Source of the DNA: CAZJKO01 sp964546995
Lineage (GTDB): Bacteria > Bacillota_I > Bacilli_A > RF39 > UBA660
NCBI GenBank assembly: GCA_964546995.1
Contig: CAZJKO010000041.1
Location: forward strand, 1-9,263
Direction of reading: 5' to 3'
Length of the DNA stretch: 9,263 nt
Shown: one piece after another, positions 1 through 5,702 of the stretch
Layout of the letters: the number at the start of each line of letters is the position of its first letter
Position numbering within the stretch: the stretch's first letter is position 1
Made by a program: the position numbers and the translations under genes
Notes under the pieces: generated by a model
Seen by the model: the letters and a program-made list of their open reading frames with translations, nothing else
Database searches by the model: none
What the model was told of the DNA's origin: nothing

Positions 1-74
1 ATAAATATAGGAATATTACCATACATAATTAACAAGCAAATTAATAAAAATCTATTCAATAAATGATAAAAATG

Positions 75-83
75 TGTTATATT
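75..83 (+). promoter_or_regulatory. Predicted extended -10 promoter of a possible small RNA
   Basis: TGTTATATT is an extended -10 (TG, one base, TATATT at 78-83). A weak -35 candidate, TTCAAT at 55-60, lies at the ideal 17-base spacing. Transcription would start near 88-91 and run into the hairpins at 122-139 and 159-186. No plus-strand reading frame follows, so the promoter would serve an untranslated RNA. It is inferred from consensus matches only. Confidence 0.4.
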
Positions 84-87
84 ATTA

Positions 88-194
88 CTAGAAACGGAAA
101 GTATTTAGTTATTGGAAAAGAGTTGTAGATAACTACGACACTCGCTCCATTTGAAAACAACTTACAAACCATACGGTATGTAAGTTTTATTTTG
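88..194 (+). ncRNA. Candidate small structured RNA, no family recognised
   Basis: About 105 bases run from a predicted promoter to a terminator-like hairpin, with no credible reading frame. A 7-bp stem, GTTGTAG / CTACGAC (122-128 and 133-139, one G-U pair), closes a four-base ATAA loop. It can be lengthened by GAG / CTC across a two-base bulge. The final hairpin pairs AACTTACA with TGTAAGTT (159-166 and 179-186) and ACC with GGT inside it, and T-rich sequence follows to 194. I do not recognise a T-box, tracrRNA, 6S or riboswitch signature. It could instead be only the terminator region of a gene to the left, or serve the minus-strand operon that ends at 286. Confidence 0.35.
159..194 (+). terminator. 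Intrinsic terminator-like hairpin
   Basis: The stem is AACTTACA + ACC against GGT + TGTAAGTT, with one A-A mismatch and an ATAC loop, followed by TTTTATTTT on the + strand. Read on the - strand the same hairpin is followed by GTTTTC, so it could also stop transcripts of the operon ending at 286. No other clear minus-strand terminator was seen downstream of that operon. Confidence 0.5.
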
Positions 195-207
195 TGTGAA
201 ATTATAT

Positions 208-227
208 GTTTTAACCAACGTTAAAAC
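208..227. repeat. Perfect 8-bp dyad, GTTTTAAC / GTTAAAAC around CAAC
   Basis: GTTTTAAC (208-215) and GTTAAAAC (220-227) are perfect reverse complements around CAAC. The inner 12 bases AACCAACGTTAA (213-224) recur exactly at 3938-3949, again inside a dyad. A protein-binding site is one reading. No T-tract follows on either strand, so it is unlikely to be a terminator. Confidence 0.45.
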
Positions 228-285
228 TTGTTGTTCCTGTTTTCTATTGTAGAAAATCTATAACTCTACCTTTACATGCATTTTA

Positions 286-1386
286 CTACTTTCGAATTTT
301 TATTTTTTTGTTTTCTTTGGTTTCATATGGCGTAAATTCGAAATCAAAATAGGTATAATAGCTATCCCCTTTTGGAAGATTTAAATATTCGTTAATTTCA
401 TCATTTGCCTGCTTAGATAGTTTATTTATTCTTACTGCATTTGTTTTATTTACTACTAATGGTATTACGTATCTTGTTTTTGCTTTTACTTTAATACAAT
501 AGTTTTCATCTTTCGGTTCACTACTTTTGTAAACTGTGGTCGCATTTTGAAATTTTTGAAAACTTTCCCTCAAGTATTTATCTTCACAATTATTAATGCG
601 ATCGATGACTTCTTTTTCTGATAAAGTATATAGATCCTCTACCGTTAAATAGCCACTATTACTCATCGATTTACACATATCAGCTAAAAATTGCATAACT
701 GTTCTATCTTCATCACATACCCAAACAGGCCATAATTTTGAAACAATATGGATGTATTCTTCACAAATTGTCTGATCTTTAAATGCCAATTCATCAATTC
801 CCTCTTCGTTTTTGATAACTACAATATTATTATATACTTTTCGTATTTTATCTAATTCCCATACACGATGAAGGATTAATCCAGAGGAGAAATTATATTC
901 AAAACGATCCGCTGACAACTTCGGTGTATCATTGTCGGCAATGGGATACTTTTTATAATCATTTACTTCTTCTAAAGCAATGCCATCTCGTTCTAATAAG
1001 GCCATTATTTCTTTTGAATTTTTAATGATTTCGGTTGTTCTTTCTTCTGTCGATTCTTGTTTTTCGAAGTCTCCGTTCATAAAATCAATGCAATGTTTAA
1101 AAACAGGAGTGGCAATATCATGGAAAAGACCTGCTAACGTTTGTTTTTTATCGTGGGTAAAATTCCATATAATGAGCGCTACTGCTACACTATGATCTAA
1201 ATTAGAATACCAATATCTAACATGAAAGCATTTTGAATAATCTGTACCACAATTCATGCTTATTTTTCCTATTCGTTGCATTTCTTTTGTCTCAATATAA
1301 TCCAATAACCATTCTGGAAATTCTTTTGATAAGATAGCAAAATATTCTTTTATTTCCCTGTTTAATTTCTCATAATACTTACTCAT
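286..1386 (-). CDS. HD-domain metal-dependent phosphohydrolase-like protein
   Basis: This 366-residue protein has an N-terminal HD-superfamily domain. The likely metal ligands are His65 (LDHS), His89-Asp90 (LFHDIA) and Asp160 (SADRFEY), the H...HD...D order of HD phosphohydrolases. The family hydrolyses phosphate esters, including nucleotides; the substrate here cannot be told. The C-terminal ~200 residues match nothing I recognise, and there are no membrane segments, so it is probably cytosolic. I chose the ATG at 1386, 12 codons inside the longest frame, because AGAGG lies just upstream at good spacing. It overlaps the end of the preceding deoxyribosyltransferase-like gene by 8 bases, which implies translational coupling. 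The pairing suggests nucleotide or nucleoside metabolism, or a defence role, as inference only. Confidence 0.75.
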   Translation of the reverse strand: MSKYYEKLNREIKEYFAILSKEFPEWLLDYIETKEMQRIGKISMNCGTDYSKCFHVRYWYSNLDHSVAVALIIWNFTHDKKQTLAGLFHDIATPVFKHCIDFMNGDFEKQESTEERTTEIIKNSKEIMALLERDGIALEEVNDYKKYPIADNDTPKLSADRFEYNFSSGLILHRVWELDKIRKVYNNIVVIKNEEGIDELAFKDQTICEEYIHIVSKLWPVWVCDEDRTVMQFLADMCKSMSNSGYLTVEDLYTLSEKEVIDRINNCEDKYLRESFQKFQNATTVYKSSEPKDENYCIKVKAKTRYVIPLVVNKTNAVRINKLSKQANDEINEYLNLPKGDSYYTYFDFEFTPYETKENKKIKIRK

Positions 1387-1798
1387 AAAATCCTCTTTTC
1401 TTTTTCCTTTTGTGTTCATCATAGATTTTTATCCAACCCATATTGAGATAAAACTTTATTTCATCATAGCAAGTTACTTCTTTACTTGGCATGGTCATGA
1501 TATAAATTTCTATTTCCTTATTATGAATTAAGTTTAACATGATGGCATAAGTTAATTCAGCAATTCCATTTGCTCCTATATATCCTTTTATCCCATCTTT
1601 TTCTTCATTCATTAAAAAAAACACATTACAAATTTCGATTGCTAAATAAAACTCTTTATACTCTTTGGATAACTCTTCCTTAGATTTTATCTGTTTCGGA
1701 AATGCTATGATTTCTTCCTTTTTACTTTTGAAGTGTTCTATCCAAACCTTTATTTTATTTTGGAGTTTTGCGCTTCCCGATATGACTACTTTCTTCAT
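1379..1798 (-). CDS. Nucleoside 2-deoxyribosyltransferase-like small protein
   Basis: This 139-residue protein resembles the nucleoside 2-deoxyribosyltransferase / DNPH1 fold. It starts with a beta-strand and glycine turn (KKVVISGSA, 1-10), has an acidic/aromatic middle (YKEFYLAIEICNVFFLMNE), and has GYIGANGIAELTYA at 72-85, which recalls the family's catalytic-Glu motif (G..xE.GYA; Glu81 here). Members cleave or transfer the N-glycosidic bond of (deoxy)nucleosides or nucleotides; related domains sense nucleotides. The match is by eye and remote, so the fold is tentative and the activity unknown. The frame opens at TTG 1810, but that codon abuts AAAGGA with no spacing. ATG 1798 is preferred, though its SD lies 12 bases away. 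It is the first gene of an overlapping pair with the HD protein. Confidence 0.6.
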   Translation of the reverse strand: MKKVVISGSAKLQNKIKVWIEHFKSKKEEIIAFPKQIKSKEELSKEYKEFYLAIEICNVFFLMNEEKDGIKGYIGANGIAELTYAIMLNLIHNKEIEIYIMTMPSKEVTCYDEIKFYLNMGWIKIYDEHKRKKKRGFYE

Positions 1799-1824
1799 TT
1801 TCGCTTTCAATCCTTTTTCCTATT

Positions 1825-1830
1825 ATTCTA
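1825..1830 (-). promoter_or_regulatory. Predicted -10 of the deoxyribosyltransferase-HD operon
   Basis: On the minus strand TGATAGAAT gives an extended -10 (TG + A + TAGAAT) about 27 bases upstream of the ATG at 1798. No convincing -35 is visible. It lies back to back with a plus-strand -10 at 1875-1880. Confidence 0.4.
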
Positions 1831-1871
1831 TCATAAATTTTCTTTCCATTGTAGACTTTTTTATTTTTTCA

Positions 1872-1880
1872 TGATAAAAT
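1872..1880 (+). promoter_or_regulatory. Predicted extended -10 for the gene at 1911
   Basis: TGATAAAAT is an extended -10 (TG, A, TAAAAT at 1875-1880) 30 bases before the start codon. A -35-like TTGTAG at 1849-1854 sits 20 bases upstream, which is too far to count strongly. Confidence 0.45.
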
Positions 1881-1910
1881 GGTGAATACAATTTGAAAGG
1901 AAAACATTAT

Positions 1911-2321
1911 ATGGCAAAAATGAATTATAAAGAACCAGAATTGATACAACTCAATTCTGATACTTATTTACAAAAGAATACTTATATGTGGACAGGAAAT
2001 GGTTGTATCTTTGTCGAAGAATTTCTCATTAAATCAAATAGAATGACTAAAAAAGATCTTAGCTACTATGGAGAGAATACTTCTAAAATTTATTCAGAAG
2101 ATACCATGGTTATCTATCAATTAGATGATGACTTTCTAGATATCAAAGCAGTAATCGATCTACATCGTTTAGAGGAATTACCTTTATCAAAAAAGGAACA
2201 ACTGGAAGTGTTTCAATCTTGTTTAAAAGCACAGATTCCTCCTAGAGATGATTTAGATATTGAAGTATTAGAAGATACGCCTTATCCTAACAAGAAGAAA
2301 GTTTATTTTAAAAACTATTAA
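1911..2321 (+). CDS. Conserved-looking hypothetical protein, 136 residues
   Basis: I do not recognise a family. The product is soluble-looking and mildly acidic, with no signal peptide, membrane span or obvious metal-binding cluster. It has an aromatic N-terminal half (YMWTGNGCIFVEEF) and an Asp-rich stretch (QLDDDFLDIK) before a predicted helical C-terminal part. The frame opens at TTG 1893. ATG 1911 is chosen because GAAAGGA (1895-1901) lies at normal SD distance. The gene is monocistronic, divergent from the HD operon, and ends inside a bidirectional terminator. A real gene is likely because the frame is intact and has promoter, SD and terminator. Confidence 0.7.
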   Translation: MAKMNYKEPELIQLNSDTYLQKNTYMWTGNGCIFVEEFLIKSNRMTKKDLSYYGENTSKIYSEDTMVIYQLDDDFLDIKAVIDLHRLEELPLSKKEQLEVFQSCLKAQIPPRDDLDIEVLEDTPYPNKKKVYFKNY

Positions 2322-2350
2322 AAGGTACTACGTTTTACGTAGTACCTTTT
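2320..2350. terminator. Perfect bidirectional intrinsic terminator
   Basis: A 14-bp perfect stem, AAAAGGTACTACGT (2320-2333) against ACGTAGTACCTTTT (2337-2350), closes a three-base loop. It has an A-run on one side and a T-run on the other, so it works in both directions. It separates the convergent 136-residue gene and the XRE-DUF4097 operon. Its first base overlaps the last bases of the TAA stop of the plus-strand gene. Confidence 0.92.
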
Positions 2351-2353
2351 ATA

Positions 2354-3238
2354 TTAATTATTTACTTTAATGTCTCCACAATTATTTTCTATTTTTAGTG
2401 TTATTTCCTTTTTGTGATTGTTTTTATTTATTTTAATATCACCTAAATCTGTTTTGGCATCAATATAAATTTCGTTGGTTGAACCAATTTTGATATCCCC
2501 TAAATCATCTTTTAGATAAGAATCTTTATTTATGTTTAAATGATCAATTTTAATATTACCGCAATTGTTTTTTACATTTACATAGTTTCCTACTTCTTTA
2601 ATGTGAATATCTCCATATTGATTTTTGATATCCGCATCTGTTACGGTATCGATTTTTACATCACCACAATCTTCTTTCACGACTACTTTTGATGCTTCTT
2701 CAATGGTGATATCGCCATAATGATTATTGACGGTTACTTTGTTTCCACCTTCGATATCGACATCGCCACAGTCTTCGTCTACTTCTATTTCGGCATAGAT
2801 TAGCTTTTCTATTTTGATGTCTCCATATTTATTTTCCACTTCTATCTTATTTTGGTACTCTTCAGGGATGATGATTTCTATTTTCGTGATATCGTGGAAG
2901 CAAAAGCCAAAACATTTCTTTTGGTTTGATGAGATATGTAATTCTTCTTCCGTTGTATTTACCGTAGTTTGGTTTTTATCATCATAGACTTTTACTTTGA
3001 TATCTTTATCTTTGGTCGTTTTGATTTCTATTTCACTTGCATCAGCTTGAATACTTATTTTTTTGAAATCTTTTAAATACGTTTCATCGATTTGTAATTG
3101 AGTACTGGTTTTATAGCCAAATCTAAAGTTTGAGAAATGGATTTTTCCATTTATGAGAAAGACCATTGCTACGATTAGACAAATGACAATGACTGATAAT
3201 ACGACAATTAGCACGATTGTTCCTGGTTTGTTTTTCAT
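2354..3238 (-). CDS. Membrane-anchored DUF4097 (LiaG-like) repeat protein
   Basis: This 294-residue protein has one N-terminal transmembrane segment (about 7-29) and then an extracytoplasmic DUF4097-type beta-helix domain, as in LiaG-like putative adhesins of Bacillota. Nine turns carry a G-D/N-I/V signature at 139, 158, 175, 192, 209, 227, 247, 266 and 288, spaced 17-22 residues. The residue before each Gly runs Y, C, Y, C, Y, C, L, L, C. Family members accompany cell-envelope-stress regulators, but their biochemical role is not established. The ATG overlaps the stop of the XRE gene (ATGA), and GGAGGA lies 6 bases upstream, so the two genes are translationally coupled. A shared terminator follows. 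Confidence 0.85.
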   Translation of the reverse strand: MKNKPGTIVLIVVLSVIVICLIVAMVFLINGKIHFSNFRFGYKTSTQLQIDETYLKDFKKISIQADASEIEIKTTKDKDIKVKVYDDKNQTTVNTTEEELHISSNQKKCFGFCFHDITKIEIIIPEEYQNKIEVENKYGDIKIEKLIYAEIEVDEDCGDVDIEGGNKVTVNNHYGDITIEEASKVVVKEDCGDVKIDTVTDADIKNQYGDIHIKEVGNYVNVKNNCGNIKIDHLNINKDSYLKDDLGDIKIGSTNEIYIDAKTDLGDIKINKNNHKKEITLKIENNCGDIKVNN

Positions 3239-3864
3239 TTTCTATCCTCCTTTAGAGAGAACATTAATTTAATGATTTCTATTACGAGGGCATAAATAAG
3301 CCAAATCATCCATGTGATATGCCAAGCGTAAGTTGTGAAACTAATTCCTAAATAAATGATCACAGTAATTAAAGCTAAGATATCTTCGATCTGTTTCAAC
3401 TTTCTATTTTTCGGTTGTTCATTTTCTACTTCTTTCTTTTTATAAACCATGCTTGTGTAGACAATGACATACGTTCCAACTCCACAGATCAATAAAAAGA
3501 TCGCCGATGATACAATGGGATTCATCTTCGTTACAGGAATGGTAATCATGACCCAAACGACTGCAATAAAATACAAAAGAATGCCAAGTCCTATGCCGAT
3601 TGCTCTTTTTTTGCTTAATGAATTTGATTCATCGAGCAGGTTTGTTTCTTTTTCTTTTCTTTCAATTTTAGTTTGAGTGACTAATTCATCTGCTGTTATG
3701 CCATACAATTTGCACAATGGTTCAATTTTGTCAAAATCGGGAGTACTTTGATCTGTTTCCCATTTGGATACTGTCTGTCTTGTTACATTTAATTTATCTG
3801 CCACTTCTTCTTGGGATAATTGTTTTGATTTTCTTAAGTTTAATAATTTTTCACCTAAACTCAT
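3235..3864 (-). CDS. XRE-family regulator with C-terminal membrane domain
   Basis: This 209-residue protein has an N-terminal Cro/C1-type helix-turn-helix (about 6-61). It contains LSQEEVADKLNVTRQTVSKWE, broken here as LSQEEVADKL + NVTRQTVSKWE, typical of Bacillota XRE regulators. A charged linker (65-86) follows, then four predicted membrane helices (about 87-110, 115-137, 160-178 and 182-203). DNA binding at the membrane is likely. The start is supported by GAGGTG seven bases upstream of the ATG. It overlaps the DUF4097 gene by four bases, and the common XRE plus DUF4097 pairing suggests that it controls its own operon and perhaps an envelope response. A -10 candidate is at 3886-3891. Confidence 0.85.
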   Translation of the reverse strand: MSLGEKLLNLRKSKQLSQEEVADKLNVTRQTVSKWETDQSTPDFDKIEPLCKLYGITADELVTQTKIERKEKETNLLDESNSLSKKRAIGIGLGILLYFIAVVWVMITIPVTKMNPIVSSAIFLLICGVGTYVIVYTSMVYKKKEVENEQPKNRKLKQIEDILALITVIIYLGISFTTYAWHITWMIWLIYALVIEIIKLMFSLKEDRK

Positions 3865-3885
3865 TTTCTTTCACCTCACGATACC

Positions 3886-3891
3886 ATCATA
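3886..3891 (-). promoter_or_regulatory. Predicted promoter of the XRE-DUF4097 operon
   Basis: The minus-strand TATGAT hexamer is a -10, with TAGACG (4/6 to TTGACA) 17 bases upstream, 22 bases before the XRE start codon. Further upstream, at 3935-3950, is a dyad (GTCAAC-CAAC-GTTAAC) that could be an operator. Confidence 0.45.
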
Positions 3892-3934
3892 TCTTTATTC
3901 GATGTTTTCGTCTACCTGTTCTACTTGGAATTTT

Positions 3935-3950
3935 GTCAACCAACGTTAAC
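3935..3950. promoter_or_regulatory. Imperfect dyad, possible operator of the XRE operon
   Basis: GTCAAC and GTTAAC are near-perfect reverse complements (one mismatch) around CAAC. The 12-base core AACCAACGTTAA at 3938-3949 is identical to that at 213-224. It sits between the terminator of the upstream membrane-protein gene and the XRE promoter, where an activator or autoregulator site would be expected. Function is inferred. Confidence 0.35.
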
Positions 3951-3956
3951 ATTCAG

Positions 3957-3982
3957 AAAAAAAGAGCTTTTTACTGCTCCTT
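3957..3982 (-). terminator. Intrinsic terminator overlapping a stop codon
   Basis: On the minus strand AAGGAGC pairs with GCTCTTT (3976-3982 and 3961-3967, one G-U pair) around an eight-base loop, and more T residues follow. The TAA stop of the upstream membrane-protein gene (3971-3973) lies in the loop, so termination is built into the gene's last codons. Confidence 0.65.
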
Positions 3983-4438
3983 CTTTTTGCGAAAAAAATT
4001 AACTTTGATTGGTTCACCTGTTTTTAATTGATTCTTGATTGTAGAAATTACTCCACTGATACCTAGAATCGTAAATGCAAAAGAGATGATATAATCTCTC
4101 ATGATGGCACCCATAAATTCACTACTACTATATAGTAAGTTTAGATTTGCCATACTCACTTCAACATCGTTGATTGCTAGTAGTGCAAGTGGAATGATGA
4201 CAAGGGTTGCAAGTGTTACAGATACGAGCGATACAACGATGATAATGATTGGTAATTTAGTCGTTATTTTTCCTTTACCGAGTTGGTATCCTTTTAATGC
4301 ACCCATCGCAATAAAAATTGCTAAAATCGACAACATCATATTCCCATAGACATACATTAAAATCCATGGTACAGTTGCAATCAATCCACCAATTAAACTA
4401 CCGATGATTCCCCAAATATAGTGTTCGTTCTTTTCCAT
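3971..4438 (-). CDS. Small four-helix membrane protein of unknown function
   Basis: This 155-residue polytopic membrane protein has predicted helices at about 7-29, 33-52, 62-90 and 112-132 and a basic C-terminal tail (FFRKKKEQ). The first half is rich in glycine and small residues (GIIGSLIGGLIATVPW, MGALKGYQLGKGK). I recognise the style as a Bacillota membrane protein of unknown function but cannot name a family or substrate. The frame opens at 4459, but the ATG at 4438 is chosen: AGAGGGAG lies about nine bases before it, inside the longer frame. It has its own extended -10 promoter overlapping the end of the VanZ-RDD gene and its own terminator, so it is probably transcribed alone as well as by read-through. 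Confidence 0.7.
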   Translation of the reverse strand: MEKNEHYIWGIIGSLIGGLIATVPWILMYVYGNMMLSILAIFIAMGALKGYQLGKGKITTKLPIIIIVVSLVSVTLATLVIIPLALLAINDVEVSMANLNLLYSSSEFMGAIMRDYIISFAFTILGISGVISTIKNQLKTGEPIKVNFFRKKKEQ

Positions 4439-4471
4439 TTTAAAACTCCCTCTTTCCATTTGTTCACCATT

Positions 4472-4480
4472 ATTATATCA
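4472..4480 (-). promoter_or_regulatory. Extended -10 overlapping the VanZ-RDD stop codon
   Basis: The minus strand reads TGATATAAT, an extended -10 whose TGA is also the stop codon of the VanZ-RDD gene (4478-4480). It lies 34 bases before the start of the next gene. No good -35 is present, as is usual for extended -10 promoters. Confidence 0.55.
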
Positions 4481-5653
4481 CAATCTTTGGGAGTTTGTTC
4501 CTATTTCTTCTTCAGTTGGGATTAAAATCGTGCTCATATGGTGTGTTTTACTCCATTTTTCATAGAATAATGTTTTCCGTTTGGTTAAGATCGATAAAAA
4601 CAATTTAAAAAGGTAAATTCCACTGATCAAGCTTAAGATACCACCAAGGATAAATACTTTGGCGTCATCGATAAAGCCACTTAATAACATCATAAGACTT
4701 ACTAGTGGTACGATTGTTACTACTCCATATAAAGAAAAGTATCTTGTTAGGTAGTGATACCATTTGGGAGTCTTTCCTTCTTCTAAAGCGAGACGAATGT
4801 TGACTATTTTTTTACCTAAGGTTTGTCCTTTTCCAATCGATAAGGAAATAACCAAATAAAAAATCCATGTGAGCACTTCAATTACAATAAAAGAGATTGG
4901 ACTCGAAAAAGAAATTCTTCTTTGTGCGTAAATAAAATAAGCAATGGTTCCTGTCAAGTTTAAAACAGAAAAGATGACAAGATCGATTCCTAGGGCAAGC
5001 ATTCGTCTTGTGTAACTGACTTCTGCTCCTTTTTGATAAGAAATGTGATCTAATTTGTCTTTACTTGGTAAGAACAACCCCAAAAGTGGTGTTAGAAAAT
5101 AGCCAAGCAATCCTCCTAATGTATTGGTAAAGAGATCGTCTACATCAAATAGACGATACCCTCTCGGATAAATTCCATATAGACCAGACAACTGAGTCGA
5201 TTCAAAAAACAAACTTAAAAGAAACGAAAGACATACTGTCTTTTTAAGACTACATTTAAAATAGTAACGCAAGTAAATGCCAAAGGGAACTAACAATAGT
5301 ACATTGTAGATTACTTGATAAAACCATGGTTCTTTTATGGCTTTTAAATAAGTAGATGGATCTGTTATGACAAGAGAGGTCTGTTTTATAAAATCTGTTA
5401 TAAATTGAAAGGGAATTAATTGCATGGTTGGTGAAGTCATCTTTTCGACGCTTTCAATCGTGGGAAGTGGTAGAATAATTAGAAAATAGATCGATGTTAA
5501 ATAAAGAATGAAGGAATAGACAATGAGTACTCGAAGGACTGGGAGAGATCCATATTTATGGTACTGTACGATCATGTAGGGAATCGTAAATAGTGCCGCT
5601 AAAAGTGGAAAGATCGCAAATGCTGTTTGGATCGGTACGATATAATCAGACAT
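4478..5653 (-). CDS. VanZ-RDD fusion membrane protein
   Basis: This 391-residue polytopic membrane protein carries two recognisable domains. The VanZ-like part (about 45-195) has the NVLLLVPFGIYL helix, SFLLSLFFESTQ, and the signature FDVDDLFTNTLGGLLGY (169-185). The RDD part (about 213-375) starts YTRRMLALGIDL (Arg216/217, Asp224) and has GKGQTLGKKIVNIRL at 274-288. VanZ itself gives low-level teicoplanin resistance, while RDD proteins have been linked to ion transport; the role of such fusions is unknown. AGGAGG seven bases before the ATG supports the start. It lies 49 bases after the carboxypeptidase fragment, which also acts on the envelope, and may have been in its operon before the disruption. 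Confidence 0.88.
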   Translation of the reverse strand: MSDYIVPIQTAFAIFPLLAALFTIPYMIVQYHKYGSLPVLRVLIVYSFILYLTSIYFLIILPLPTIESVEKMTSPTMQLIPFQFITDFIKQTSLVITDPSTYLKAIKEPWFYQVIYNVLLLVPFGIYLRYYFKCSLKKTVCLSFLLSLFFESTQLSGLYGIYPRGYRLFDVDDLFTNTLGGLLGYFLTPLLGLFLPSKDKLDHISYQKGAEVSYTRRMLALGIDLVIFSVLNLTGTIAYFIYAQRRISFSSPISFIVIEVLTWIFYLVISLSIGKGQTLGKKIVNIRLALEEGKTPKWYHYLTRYFSLYGVVTIVPLVSLMMLLSGFIDDAKVFILGGILSLISGIYLFKLFLSILTKRKTLFYEKWSKTHHMSTILIPTEEEIGTNSQRL

Positions 5654-5676
5654 GTTATTTCCTCCTAACGAGACTA

Positions 5677-5685
5677 ATTATACCA
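5677..5685 (-). promoter_or_regulatory. Extended -10 promoter of the VanZ-RDD gene
   Basis: TGGTATAAT on the minus strand is an extended -10 with a perfect TATAAT (5677-5682), 24 bases before the ATG. It lets the VanZ-RDD gene be expressed although the upstream carboxypeptidase gene is interrupted. No terminator hairpin was seen between the two genes. Confidence 0.6.
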
Positions 5686-5702
5686 TATTATTCTTTCCAA
5701 AT

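Noticed and set aside
120..145. The minus strand reads TCGTAGTTATCTACA, which recalls a stretch of TEM beta-lactamase genes
   Set aside because: The match is about 15 bases from memory, half of it forced by a hairpin. The flanking translation gives only a ~31-residue frame with no beta-lactamase motif, so it is chance.
240..256. TTTTCTA-TTG-TAGAAAA inverted repeat as terminator of the HD operon
   Set aside because: The stem is only A/T-rich with one G-C pair and no proper T-run follows on the minus strand.
1..285. CRISPR tracrRNA or repeat
   Set aside because: No repeat array, cas gene or anti-repeat match is present; only two simple hairpins.
980..1195. 71-residue plus-strand frame
   Set aside because: It lies wholly inside the HD gene on the other strand, has no SD and no recognisable motif; a shadow frame.
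3464..4031. Overlapping plus-strand frames of 61-104 residues over the XRE gene and its upstream region
   Set aside because: They are antisense to the XRE gene, and their hydrophobic look comes from reading its membrane-coding DNA backwards. No SD or promoter supports them.
4101..4349. 82-residue plus-strand frame
   Set aside because: Antisense to the four-helix membrane protein, with no start signals.
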